A stretch of DNA of 64,000 bases from CAYXLI01 sp964464925 (lineage in GTDB: Bacteria > Acidobacteriota > Terriglobia > Bryobacterales > Bryobacteraceae), in the NCBI GenBank assembly GCA_964464925.1, contig CAYXLI010000004.1, positions 62,001-126,000 of the forward strand, in the 5' to 3' direction. A program made the translations under genes and the position numbers. Below are positions 35,401 to 43,913 of this stretch, piece after piece (within the stretch, counting starts at the first letter, position 1; every line of letters begins with the position of its first letter). The notes under the pieces were generated by a model that saw nothing but the letters and a program-made list of their open reading frames with translations, was not told the origin of the DNA and did no database searches.

Positions 35401-35435
35401 TTCAATTCTTCTTCTCAATAGGACAGACGTTCTGA
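32427..35435 (+). CDS. Large Omp85 outer-membrane assembly protein, BamA/TamA type
   Basis: A 1002-residue protein. Signal peptide about 1-24 (VLVLLLLAFLIIRSDAQ). Residues about 30-620 hold five to seven POTRA-like repeats with the beta-alpha-alpha-beta-beta pattern (for example RIVDVRYEPQGILTAADLARLQLLKKG; YKLDHLEITGRKYFSEGDLRERMF; WIVDSVTLNGVEHGNRDVLEEGF). The C-terminal ~380 residues are the barrel, with GLGFGAQVARFG, RLNFLGIGHTVSLRGVYSN, FFGGGADSLRSFPYNQAGPRD and SFLFFSIGQTF-like end (terminal Phe). It is bigger than BamA (about 810) or TamA (about 577). It is divergent from the M16 pair and followed by the SurA-N-like and tamB genes, which suggests pairing with TamB. Confidence 0.9.
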   Translation: MAGFSRNRVLVLLLLAFLIIRSDAQTTSFNGKRIVDVRYEPQGILTAADLARLQLLKKGAALRQEDVSGSIDQLFASGRFEDIRVEAEPSGDGVLVRFVTTPAYFVGGISVEGKVVQPPNRGELASTAQLGLGTQFHEEDLKRAVERMSRLLTSNGLYEAQVTPDVERADEGQQIFITFRVKEGKRAKYEMPVIRGETKLSDGAIIRATGWRVAVIHWWRQVTDTRTRHGIQGILDKYQKQQRLTAKVELEKLNYDPGRRRVQPNLNINAGPKVRIKAVETKVSNRVLRRYVPVFQEHTVDNDLLVEGARNLRDYFQSKGYYDAGVDFRQAPPVKDEETIEYVISKGERYKLDHLEITGRKYFSEGDLRERMFMTPATFTMRRGRYSEAFRKKDEENIANLYKANGFHDVKVTSTVDRDYGGRTGAVGVTVHVEEGTQWIVDSVTLNGVEHGNRDVLEEGFASLPGQPFSEVNMAADRNFALTWYYSHGYPDARFQAAWQQSSTPKHVNIVYTVSEGDQKFVRDVFTTGLKTTKDRVVNQRITLKPGDPLSPVQQTDIQKTFYDMGIFARVDTAIENPEGDTDQKYVLYNFEEANRYTVALGFGAQVARFGTPSSTNLSSAGGSTGFSPQASLNVSRLNFLGIGHTVSLRGVYSNLQKRASISYLAPRFQNIDGRNITVSLLYDESLNVRTFASRREEASAQISQRFSKSTTGLFRLAYRRVSVSSVVIPVLLVPQLVQPVRLGIVSANIAQDRRDDPGNPRKGIYNTGDLSLATRYLGSQRSFARLLLRNATYHRVTKNTVFARQTQIGIIAPFSAPAGLSEEQSVPLPERFFGGGADSLRSFPYNQAGPRDIGAPVVPGGPASQPTGFPLGGNALFFNNLEYRFPLTGPNVQGVFFHDMGNIYRTVSDISFRTHQRDLNDFTYMVHAVGFGMRYRTPIGPIRGDLAYSINPPSYLGFGGTALNLLQCDPTKPSSQLPSFCQSTRQSVSHFQFFFSIGQTF

Positions 35436-36061
35436 TGCTGCGAAGTTGCCTCATTCTGCTCAGCATCTACACTGCCTTGCCTGGCGCAGTGGTATTGGAC
35501 CGCATCGCCGTGATTGTGGGCCGGCATGTGGTCAAGACGAGCGATCTGGAGCGCGACCTGAGGGCGACTGAGTTCCTGAACAGGCAGCCGCTCGATCTCA
35601 GCACGGCGGCGCAACGGAAAGCCGCAGACAGGCTGGTGGAGCAGGAACTGATACGCCAGGAAATTATCAACGGCGGTTACAGTCAACCGACGGAACAGGA
35701 CGCGAAGGCGTATGTAAATCAACTGCGCCGCGACCGGTACAAGGGCTCGGATGAGCAACTCCGGTCGGCTCTCGCCCGTTATGGCTTGATTGAGGATCAA
35801 CTGCAAACCTACATGCTTTGGCAATTGACGGTGTTGCGGTTCATCGACCAGCGTTTTCGCCCTGGTGTGCTGGTGACGGACGAAGATGTCCTTGCCTACA
35901 AGAAAGAGCACGGCATCCAGAATGCAGCACCGGCCGACGATGCCAAGATTCGCGAGACGATTGCGGGTGAGCGCGTGAACCAAGCGTTCGAGGAATGGTT
36001 GGACCAGACGAAGAGACGGACACGCGTGCAATTCCGCGAGGCCGCATTCGGGAAGGAGTAA
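35435..36061 (+). CDS. SurA N-domain-like periplasmic chaperone without parvulin domain
   Basis: A 208-residue protein from ATG at 35435, which shares one base with the upstream stop (TGATG), so translational coupling. A signal peptide (SCLILLSIYTALPGA) is followed by VVLDRIAVIVGRHVVKTSDLERDLRATEFLN ... AADRLVEQELIRQEI, the N-terminal helical domain pattern of SurA/PpiD-like chaperones. The part after about residue 150 is a helical segment (ETIAGERVNQAFEEWLDQTKRRTRVQF) seen at the end of SurA's N-domain. No parvulin domain is present, and full SurA is about 430 residues, so it is a holdase-type reduced form. It sits between Omp85 and tamB. Confidence 0.8.
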   Translation: MLRSCLILLSIYTALPGAVVLDRIAVIVGRHVVKTSDLERDLRATEFLNRQPLDLSTAAQRKAADRLVEQELIRQEIINGGYSQPTEQDAKAYVNQLRRDRYKGSDEQLRSALARYGLIEDQLQTYMLWQLTVLRFIDQRFRPGVLVTDEDVLAYKKEHGIQNAAPADDAKIRETIAGERVNQAFEEWLDQTKRRTRVQFREAAFGKE

Positions 36062-36064
36062 GCA

Positions 36065-39000
36065 ATGACCAGACCGTGGAGAATCGCCAGAAACCTAGGA
36101 CTCGGGCTGGTCGCGCTGGTCGCCGTAGTCGCGATTGCTTCCATCCTGGTCGTGCAGACAGACTGGTTTCGCAACTGGGTTCGGGAGAAGATCATTACCG
36201 CCACCGAGGAAGGAACCGGCGGCAAGGTGGAGGTCGGAGCGTTTTCGTTCCGGTGGCGTGCACTGGAAGCGATCGTTTCCGATTTTGTGATTCATGGGAA
36301 AGAACCTCCGGGCGCGGCACCCTTTGTTCGAGCATCCAGAGTGCAGGTGAATCTCCGGCTATTCACGAGTCTTCGCCGAATCGTAGATGTTTCATATCTG
36401 GGGATCGAAAGACCGGAAGCAAATATTCTGGTCTTCCCCGATGGCACTACAAATATTCCACAGCCGAAAGATAAGAAGCCGCAGTCGGATAAGACGATGC
36501 TGGACACGGTGGTCGATCTGGCCGTCGACTATTTCCAGATCAGCAATGGCGCGCTTGCGTTCAACTCGCAGAAGCAGAAGCTCGACATGCGGGGGACAAA
36601 TCTCCACGCGCAGCTCTGGTTCAATCTTCTGACGCGCAGCTACAAGGGACAGCTCTCCCTGCAGCCGCTGTATGTGGTGTCAGGGCGGAATACGCCGGTT
36701 GTGTTTACTGTTAGCCTGCCAGTGTTGATCGAACGCACCCGTGTAAGTTTCGATAACGCAAAGATCACAACGCCCGCGTCTGAGTTGACCATCAACGGAT
36801 CTTTGGAAGACATGAACAATCCGAAGACTACTGCGCGGCTGAACGGACGGCTTGCGCTGGCAGATATTCAGAAGCTTGCGGATGTTCCCCTCGATCTGAA
36901 GGCAAAGGGTGTTCCTTCGGACGTCATGGTGGATGGGAACGCTTCGATTGCGGATAACCAGATTGCGGTCAACGGGCTTCGACTGGGCGTGGGCGGATCG
37001 ACCATTGAGGCATCGGGAACTTTGAAGGATCCACGCGGGAACGGCGCCCTGGAATTCAAGACGCATCTGGTGCTGGATGAGCTCGGGCGGCTGGCGAAAG
37101 TTGCGGCGCGGCCGGGAGGAATACTTACGGCGAATGGAACGGCGAAGCTGGATGCGGCGAACAACTACGACGTGAATGGAAACATAGAAGGTCGCGATAT
37201 TTCGTTCGTACAAGGCTCTGGACGCATCCGGAACGTGAATCTATTCAGCGCAGTGCATATGGACCCGCACCGGCTCGATCTGAAAGGGCTAAGACTATCC
37301 GCGTTGGGCGGACAGTTTACGGGCGACGCGTCGATGGAGGATTTTGCGCGCTACAGCGTGAATGGCAATCTTCGCAATCTCGACCTGCAGACGGCCGCGC
37401 GCGCGTTCGGCCAGAAGGGCTTGCCCTATGATGGCGTGGTATCGGGGCCGTTGCGAGCACAGGGCGACTTGAAATCAGCCCGGGCGAAGTTGGCTGTCGC
37501 AAACGCGAATCTTTCGATCGCACCAGGGCGCCGCGGCATACCCGTGACGGGAAAGCTCAACGCCGAGTACAACGGGGAAACGAACAACATCAGTGTTGCG
37601 AACTCCTATATTGCGCTGCCGAACACGCGCCTCAATCTGAGCGGCTCCTTAAACAAGCAGGTAAATCTGGACCTGACCTCGGCGAATCTGAATGACCTGC
37701 TTGCCGCAATTCCAGGGAGCAAGCCGGCAATCCGGCTGGAAGGCGGCAAGGCGCGATTCACGGGGTCTGTCACTGGCGGTCTGAACGCACCTCGCATAGC
37801 AGGCCATCTCGCCGTCACCCAATTCAGCGTTGAAGGGCGACGATTCGATTCGCTCGCAGCAGACGTGGCGGCCGCCAGGAATCGCGCAGCCGTGAGCAAC
37901 GGGAGTCTGCAACGCGGACCCATGCAAGCGCAATTCGCAGCGGCTGTGGGACTGCGCGACTGGTCGCCGAAACCGAATCAGCCCCTGCAAGCCACAGCGA
38001 GTATCCGGAATGGAGATCTGGCGGATGTGATGGTGCTTGCGGGGCAGCCTCCGGCCGGCTATGCGGGCGCGCTCAGCATGGACGCGAGCGTAGGAGGGAC
38101 GATCGGGAATCCGACTGGATCGGCGAACCTGCAAGTCGTGAACGGGATGTTGAAGGATGAGCCGTTCGACCGGCTGCAGGCGAGGGTCAACATGGCCGAC
38201 CAGTTGATCACGATTCCGGCGGCGTCTCTGCAGGCTGGAAATGCGCAGATTACGGCAACGGCCGAGTTCCAGCATCCGCGGGATAGCCTTGACACTGGCC
38301 AATTGCACGCGCACGTGCAGAGCAATCAGGTGGACCTGGCACAGGTGCGCAACTTGCAGCGCGAACGCCCGAACACGGCCGGCTTGCTGAATCTGAATGC
38401 TGATGTGACTGGCTCGTTGACGACGAAAGAGTTTTTGCTGACCAGCGTGAATGCAGATGCGTCCGCACGAGGTCTTCGGTTTGACGGACAGAATTACGGC
38501 GACGTGAATGCAAAGGCGTGGACGAATGTGCAGACGGTGAACTACGACGTCAACTCGAATTTCGCGGGTTCAGATCTAAAGGTAACCGGACGAACCCAGC
38601 TTGCACACGACTATCCGACGGTTGCGGATGCAACACTGCGCAATCTGCCTGTAGAGAGAGTTCTGGTGCTTGCGAAACGAACCGACATTCCTGCGAGAGG
38701 CAATCTGTCCGGGACCGCGCATTTCGCGGGAACGATCGAACATCCTGAAGGCAATGTGGATCTCGATCTAGCAAATGCTGTTCTTTATGACGAGCCCATT
38801 GACCACGTGCGGGCCCGCGTCAGTTACCTTGCGCAGCGTGTGGATGTACCTCTGCTCCAGGTAGTATCGGGACCATCCAGGATCGATCTGACGGCGCGCT
38901 ACGACCATCCCGCGACCGATCTCAATACCGGCGATCTGCAGTTTGATGTGAAAAGCAGCCGCATCGATCTCGCGCGGATCCGGAATGTGCAGAAGGCTCG

Positions 39001-40900
39001 TCCGGGGCTAGGCGGCGTTCTGCAGATTGCGGCCGCAGGATCGGCCGCGGTGCGCAACGGCACTCCGCAGGTGCTACTGCGTGATCTGAACGCGGATGTC
39101 GGAGCAACGGGCATCAGCGCACAAGGCAAGAACTTTGGTGACGTCACGCTGAAGGCCTCCACAACTGCCGGACGGTTGAACTTCGCGTTGGACTCCAATC
39201 TGGCGGACGCTTCCATCCACGGACAAGGGAACGCGCAACTGAGCGGAGACTACCCGGTAAATGCGGAGCTCAACTTCAAGGACGTGCTTTGGAGCCACGT
39301 GCAACCGCTCATAGGCAGCAGCGATGGACAGCCGTTGCGCTTTGAGGCGGCGACCGACGGCCAGGTTACCGTGGCGGGCCCGGTGCTCAAGACCGATCAA
39401 CTCCGCGGGGCATTGAACGTCGGGCGGTTGCAGCTGAACACGATCCCGAGAACAGGCGCGCACGACCGGGCTGTGACGATTCGGAATGAAGGTCCGATTG
39501 CGGCGACCCTGGACCGGGGAACTGTGCGAATCACCAGTGCTCACCTTGTCGGACCGCAAACGGACATTCAGGCAATGGGTACTGCGAATCTCTTGCAGAC
39601 GCGTGCCCTCGACCTCACTCTGAAAGCGAATACGAACATCGGCCTGCTGCAGAACTTCAGTCCGGATATTTACTCGTCGGGAAATGTCGTGCTTGCAACG
39701 ACGGTGCGGGGAACGGTGGATAAGCCGCTGATGAATGGAAGGCTGGAACTGCAGAATGCCTCGATCAACTACGTCGATTTCCCGAATGGCATCGCGAACG
39801 CGAATGGAGTCGTGATGTTCAGCGGCAACACAGCTACTGTTCAGAACATGACGGCGCAGTCGGGCGGCGGGCAAGTGACGCTATCGGGATTCGTGGGATT
39901 GGGCGATACACTGCGTCTCGGCTTGCGTGCGAGAGCAAATGACGTGCGCGTGCGAACACAGCAGGGCGTCAGCGTCGTACTGAATACATTTGTGAATCTG
40001 ACTGGAACGACACAGGCCAGCTTACTTTCAGGCACTGCAACGATCACACGCATCACGTACGCTCCGCAGAGCGATCTCGGTTCTATCCTGACCCGCTCCG
40101 GTCCGCCCGTACAGGCGCCGGTCGCGCCGAATCCGATGCTGAACAACATGCGGCTGGATGTACGGGTGCGAACCTCTCCTTCCACGGCCGTGCAGGCGTC
40201 GCTTGCCCAGAACATACAAATGGACGCCGACCTGCGAGTGCGCGGAACCGCGGCTGTACCGAGTGTTCTGGGACGCGTAGCTATCAATGAGGGTGATCTC
40301 GTGTTTTTCGGCTCTAAATACCGCGTCAGTTCGGGGACGATCGCCTTCTATAATCCGGTGCGGATCGAACCGGTATTGAACGTAACGCTGGAGACTCAGG
40401 CCAAGGGGGTGAACGTAGTCCTGACCGTCACTGGACCGGTGGATAATATGAAGCTGAGTTACACGTCTGACCCGCCGCTGCAGTTCCAGGAGATCGTAGG
40501 CTTACTCGCATCGGGCAAGACACCTACGTCCGATCCGACTCTGTTGGCCAACCAACCATCTCAACCGCCGCAAAGCTTTCAGCAGATGGGCGAGACCGCG
40601 CTGGTGAGTAAGGCCATCACCGATCCGGTAGCAAGCCGGCTGGAGCGCGTCTTCGGCGTCAGCCAGCTTAAGATCGACCCTACCTTTACGACTGGATCCG
40701 ACCTGCCACAGGCGCGTGTTACTCTGCAGCAGCAGGTGGCCACGAATCTGACGTTTACTTATGTGAGCGCGCTGAATGATCCGAATGCGCAGATCGTTCG
40801 TATCGAATGGTCACTCAACCCGCAGTGGTCCGCCAACGCAGTGCGCGACGAGAACGGAATCTTCAGCATCAATTTCACGTACAAGAAGCAGTTTCGTTAG
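36065..40900 (+). CDS. tamB: TamB/DUF490 translocation and assembly protein
   Basis: A 1611-residue inner-membrane-anchored protein. AAGGAG lies 8 nt before the ATG. One N-terminal helix (about 12-32, LGLGLVALVAVVAIASILVV) is followed by a long run of hydrophobic-groove beta-taco repeats (GxLxxxxxxxNP and NxDLDLxxxxx motifs, for example NVDLDLANAVLYDEPIDHVRARVSYL). The C-terminal 400 residues are DUF490, with VSGTIAFYNPVRIEPVLNVTLETQAKGVNVVLTVTGPVDNMKLSYTSDPPLQFQEIVGLLASG. Together with TamA-like proteins TamB carries phospholipids or surface proteins to the outer membrane. The 3' end overlaps the histidine kinase gene by 26 nt. E. coli TamB is about 1260 residues, so this one is extended. 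Confidence 0.93.
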   Translation: MTRPWRIARNLGLGLVALVAVVAIASILVVQTDWFRNWVREKIITATEEGTGGKVEVGAFSFRWRALEAIVSDFVIHGKEPPGAAPFVRASRVQVNLRLFTSLRRIVDVSYLGIERPEANILVFPDGTTNIPQPKDKKPQSDKTMLDTVVDLAVDYFQISNGALAFNSQKQKLDMRGTNLHAQLWFNLLTRSYKGQLSLQPLYVVSGRNTPVVFTVSLPVLIERTRVSFDNAKITTPASELTINGSLEDMNNPKTTARLNGRLALADIQKLADVPLDLKAKGVPSDVMVDGNASIADNQIAVNGLRLGVGGSTIEASGTLKDPRGNGALEFKTHLVLDELGRLAKVAARPGGILTANGTAKLDAANNYDVNGNIEGRDISFVQGSGRIRNVNLFSAVHMDPHRLDLKGLRLSALGGQFTGDASMEDFARYSVNGNLRNLDLQTAARAFGQKGLPYDGVVSGPLRAQGDLKSARAKLAVANANLSIAPGRRGIPVTGKLNAEYNGETNNISVANSYIALPNTRLNLSGSLNKQVNLDLTSANLNDLLAAIPGSKPAIRLEGGKARFTGSVTGGLNAPRIAGHLAVTQFSVEGRRFDSLAADVAAARNRAAVSNGSLQRGPMQAQFAAAVGLRDWSPKPNQPLQATASIRNGDLADVMVLAGQPPAGYAGALSMDASVGGTIGNPTGSANLQVVNGMLKDEPFDRLQARVNMADQLITIPAASLQAGNAQITATAEFQHPRDSLDTGQLHAHVQSNQVDLAQVRNLQRERPNTAGLLNLNADVTGSLTTKEFLLTSVNADASARGLRFDGQNYGDVNAKAWTNVQTVNYDVNSNFAGSDLKVTGRTQLAHDYPTVADATLRNLPVERVLVLAKRTDIPARGNLSGTAHFAGTIEHPEGNVDLDLANAVLYDEPIDHVRARVSYLAQRVDVPLLQVVSGPSRIDLTARYDHPATDLNTGDLQFDVKSSRIDLARIRNVQKARPGLGGVLQIAAAGSAAVRNGTPQVLLRDLNADVGATGISAQGKNFGDVTLKASTTAGRLNFALDSNLADASIHGQGNAQLSGDYPVNAELNFKDVLWSHVQPLIGSSDGQPLRFEAATDGQVTVAGPVLKTDQLRGALNVGRLQLNTIPRTGAHDRAVTIRNEGPIAATLDRGTVRITSAHLVGPQTDIQAMGTANLLQTRALDLTLKANTNIGLLQNFSPDIYSSGNVVLATTVRGTVDKPLMNGRLELQNASINYVDFPNGIANANGVVMFSGNTATVQNMTAQSGGGQVTLSGFVGLGDTLRLGLRARANDVRVRTQQGVSVVLNTFVNLTGTTQASLLSGTATITRITYAPQSDLGSILTRSGPPVQAPVAPNPMLNNMRLDVRVRTSPSTAVQASLAQNIQMDADLRVRGTAAVPSVLGRVAINEGDLVFFGSKYRVSSGTIAFYNPVRIEPVLNVTLETQAKGVNVVLTVTGPVDNMKLSYTSDPPLQFQEIVGLLASGKTPTSDPTLLANQPSQPPQSFQQMGETALVSKAITDPVASRLERVFGVSQLKIDPTFTTGSDLPQARVTLQQQVATNLTFTYVSALNDPNAQIVRIEWSLNPQWSANAVRDENGIFSINFTYKKQFR

Positions 40901-43841
40901 GAACTTCCTGCTGAATCGGAAGCGTGAAGTGGAAAGTGGAGCCATCACCGGGCGACGACTCCAGCCAGATAGTGCCACCATAGTGCTCCACGATGCGTTT
41001 GCAAAGAGCCAGGCCGATCCCAGTACCCGCAACATGCCGGCCGTGCAGACGCCGAAAGACACCGAAGATATGATCGTGGTACTTGGGCTCGATCCCAATT
41101 CCGTTGTCGCGCACCGAGAAGAGCCAATGCTCAGCGTGGCGTTCGCAGGAGACCACAATGACCGGAGCCCGGTCGGGGGAGCGGTATTTGACGGCATTTC
41201 CGATCAGGTTCTGGAACAGTTGAACGATGTGAGCATCGAAAGCCCAAACTGCGGGTAAGGTTTGGACGTCGATCGTCGCGCCGGAGTCCGCAATGGCCTG
41301 TGCAAGGTTATCGATTGCCTGCTTCACGAGAGCGGAAGTGTCTAACCGGTGCCTATGCGCCGTGCCGTCCAACGCCTGCGTGTAAAGGAGAAGGTCCCGC
41401 AGAAGATTGTTCATGCGTCTGGCGCTTGTGTGAACCATCGCGAGGAAGTCTTTCTGCTCTCCCTCCAGATGCCCCTTCATACTGCGCGAAAGCAATTCCG
41501 AGTAGAGCGAGACATTGCGCAGCGGTTCCTGCAGATCGTGTGCGGCCGCATAGGCGAATTGCTCCAATTGCTCGTTATAACGGCGCAGCTTCACTTCCGC
41601 CTCCTTGAGCCGCTGAATATCGGTGGAGGTCCCAATCCATTGAATAATTTTGCCCGCCCTATCCTTCAGCGGAACGGCGCGGCCCATGAACCAACAGTAA
41701 GTGCCGTCATGCCTCCGATAGCGAACTTGCACCTCGAAACGGCCGTCCATCGCGACGGCTTCCTGGAATTGACGTTCCACTTCGGGTATATCATCCGGGT
41801 GAATGATACTGTGCCACCCACGTTTTTGAACGTCTTCCAAAGATAAACCAGTGAACTCTTGCCAGCGACGATTCGTGTAGATAGGAGTGCCATGCGCGTC
41901 ACGGGACCATATGAAGTCCGGCACTGCGTCGCCCAGAGTGCGATAAAACGCCTCCTTCTCTTCAAGGACCTGCTCGGCGCGCTTCCGATCCGTGATGTCG
42001 TGGGTGATGCCGAGAATCTGAACCAGTTGTCCGACTTCTCCCAGTACCGGCACGTACGTAATCACCAGATAAAGCTGCTCGGAGCGCACGTGGAAGCGGC
42101 ACTCCGTGTGCTGGACGCTGCGCGTCTCGATGCAACGCTTCAGAGCCGGCAGATAGCAGTCGAAGATTTCCTCCGGGAAGAGTTCCTCATCGCGGCGTCC
42201 GACGACGTCCTCGCGGGACCGTCCTACCACTTCAAGACCACGTTCGTTCATGAACTGGATTCGGCGGTCCTCATCATAGATGACGAACACGTCAGGAACA
42301 TTTTCAATGGCAAGCCGGAACCGGCTTTCGCTGATGCGCAGCGATTCGCCAGTTTTGAATAGCTCCGCGGTGCGCTCCTGGACTCTTCTCTCCAGTTCGT
42401 CCCGCGCTTGACGAATCGCTTCAGTTTGAACGCGCACGCGACGCCGCAAGGTGACAGCCCAAAGCACCGAGAGCGCGACGAGGGCCAGCAGCCCCGAAGC
42501 AATACGCAACGCAATTTCGCGAGTGATTTGCGGCGCCGGCTTGAGTACTTGAATGTCAGACAGTGAACGGAGAAGCAGATCGAAGGACCGCGGCAGTCCG
42601 TGCTCATCGACATGAACACTGCACACGCCGGTCACCGCCACGTAGCTGCCCCGAGATAGTGATTTCGGGTGTTTGAGTGAGCTTCGCCGCGGCAGACGGG
42701 CAGAAAACACACTGGCACCATCCTGGACAATCAGCGTGACCTCTTCCGCTGAGCGGGAAATCTCCAACAGGGTTCCTGAAATCCGCAACAAAGTCGCATC
42801 GGGCGAGGCCGGAACATTGCCGTGGGTGCGGGAGAGCACGTCCTCGGCCCTGACGCTGCGAGCGGCAGGCTCTACTCCCCGGCGCAAGAATCGGACTAGA
42901 GCGCTATCGAGCACTGCGGAAAATGGACCCACGGCAGGAAATCCGACAACCTCTACAAGATCACCGGGAGGAATGTCCGGGACAGATGCGGTTTGGACGA
43001 ACATACCCTCACTACCTTGCTGGATGTAGATTCCACCATGGGTTCGCAGCGTGACCACGCCTTGCACTCTGATCCTTTTGGGCAGCATCGGGCCCGAGTG
43101 GAAGGCTAACAGACTGTTCATCGGAACGAGTTCCGCATCGAAAGGATTCTCGAGACCGGGCTTCACCACCTCCATATCTCCCGGGCGGGAGATGACCAGG
43201 CTGTTGCGTTGAAACTGACGGCGGTCATTGGAAAGCACCACACAGACGCCGCGCACACGAACTGTGGAATCGAGCAGCCTTTCCTCCGCGAGCGTGCCCG
43301 GATCGCGGAGGTAAGCCCAAACCTCGCCCCCGCCGAGATAAAGCTTTATTGCGAGTGCGTTCCATTCCCAAATTGGACGGTCAACCCTCTCGACTGACCG
43401 AACGGTACCTTCGACTTCGACGTAATCGTTGTCGCAGCTTCCTGAGGAGAGCTCGCGCCAACCCACCGATTTCGCGGCGGGAAACGGCACATTGGCTAGA
43501 ATACGGATCTGTTCTGCGCGAACCGCGGGGGCGAAGTTGCCTGGTGAAGCAATTCCATCTACTTCCACGGCTTGACCGGTCTCCGCTTTAAAGCCGATGA
43601 CATCTCCCGCAGATATATAAATGGCGCCAGTCTGGTCCTGCAAAGCGAAGCCGGCCCATTCGGGGAAAGAGGCCGTGATCACGCCTCGCAAACGAACCCT
43701 GGAATTGTCTTTAAGTTGTTGTTTTGATTGCGATTTAACGCTAGATGCGGTCGAAACGGGGAGACAGAGAGTAAGCGATGGCAGGACAAGGAAGATCGAT
43801 GTCAGTCGGCACACGTGCCCTAAACGCGTAGGATTCACCAC
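40875..43841 (-). CDS. Orphan sensor histidine kinase with OB-like repeats and two PAS domains
   Basis: A 988-residue membrane kinase. Start GTG at 43841 with a signal or anchor segment about 10-32. Residues 47-435 contain four repeats of OB-like type (VRLRGVITASFPEWAGFALQDQTGAIYIS; VEVEGTVRSVERVD; IRVQGVVTLRTHGGIYIQQGSEGMFVQ; LRISGTLLEISRSAEEVTLIVQDG), likely periplasmic. A membrane helix is at about 446-464, then coiled coil 465-500, PAS 505-620 and PAS 630-745. The HisKA has H768 in AAHDLQEPLRN; HATPase has NLIGNAVKY (878-886), DNGIGIE (912-918) and GTGIGLA (939-945). No response regulator is adjacent. The ligand is unknown. Confidence 0.93.
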   Translation of the reverse strand: MVNPTRLGHVCRLTSIFLVLPSLTLCLPVSTASSVKSQSKQQLKDNSRVRLRGVITASFPEWAGFALQDQTGAIYISAGDVIGFKAETGQAVEVDGIASPGNFAPAVRAEQIRILANVPFPAAKSVGWRELSSGSCDNDYVEVEGTVRSVERVDRPIWEWNALAIKLYLGGGEVWAYLRDPGTLAEERLLDSTVRVRGVCVVLSNDRRQFQRNSLVISRPGDMEVVKPGLENPFDAELVPMNSLLAFHSGPMLPKRIRVQGVVTLRTHGGIYIQQGSEGMFVQTASVPDIPPGDLVEVVGFPAVGPFSAVLDSALVRFLRRGVEPAARSVRAEDVLSRTHGNVPASPDATLLRISGTLLEISRSAEEVTLIVQDGASVFSARLPRRSSLKHPKSLSRGSYVAVTGVCSVHVDEHGLPRSFDLLLRSLSDIQVLKPAPQITREIALRIASGLLALVALSVLWAVTLRRRVRVQTEAIRQARDELERRVQERTAELFKTGESLRISESRFRLAIENVPDVFVIYDEDRRIQFMNERGLEVVGRSREDVVGRRDEELFPEEIFDCYLPALKRCIETRSVQHTECRFHVRSEQLYLVITYVPVLGEVGQLVQILGITHDITDRKRAEQVLEEKEAFYRTLGDAVPDFIWSRDAHGTPIYTNRRWQEFTGLSLEDVQKRGWHSIIHPDDIPEVERQFQEAVAMDGRFEVQVRYRRHDGTYCWFMGRAVPLKDRAGKIIQWIGTSTDIQRLKEAEVKLRRYNEQLEQFAYAAAHDLQEPLRNVSLYSELLSRSMKGHLEGEQKDFLAMVHTSARRMNNLLRDLLLYTQALDGTAHRHRLDTSALVKQAIDNLAQAIADSGATIDVQTLPAVWAFDAHIVQLFQNLIGNAVKYRSPDRAPVIVVSCERHAEHWLFSVRDNGIGIEPKYHDHIFGVFRRLHGRHVAGTGIGLALCKRIVEHYGGTIWLESSPGDGSTFHFTLPIQQEVPNETASCT

Positions 43842-43913
43842 TGGACAGTATGTAATTTATCACACGGTTAAGGGCGACCTGGGGGTGAGAGCGAGCCTCC
43901 GGAGCAATGGCGA

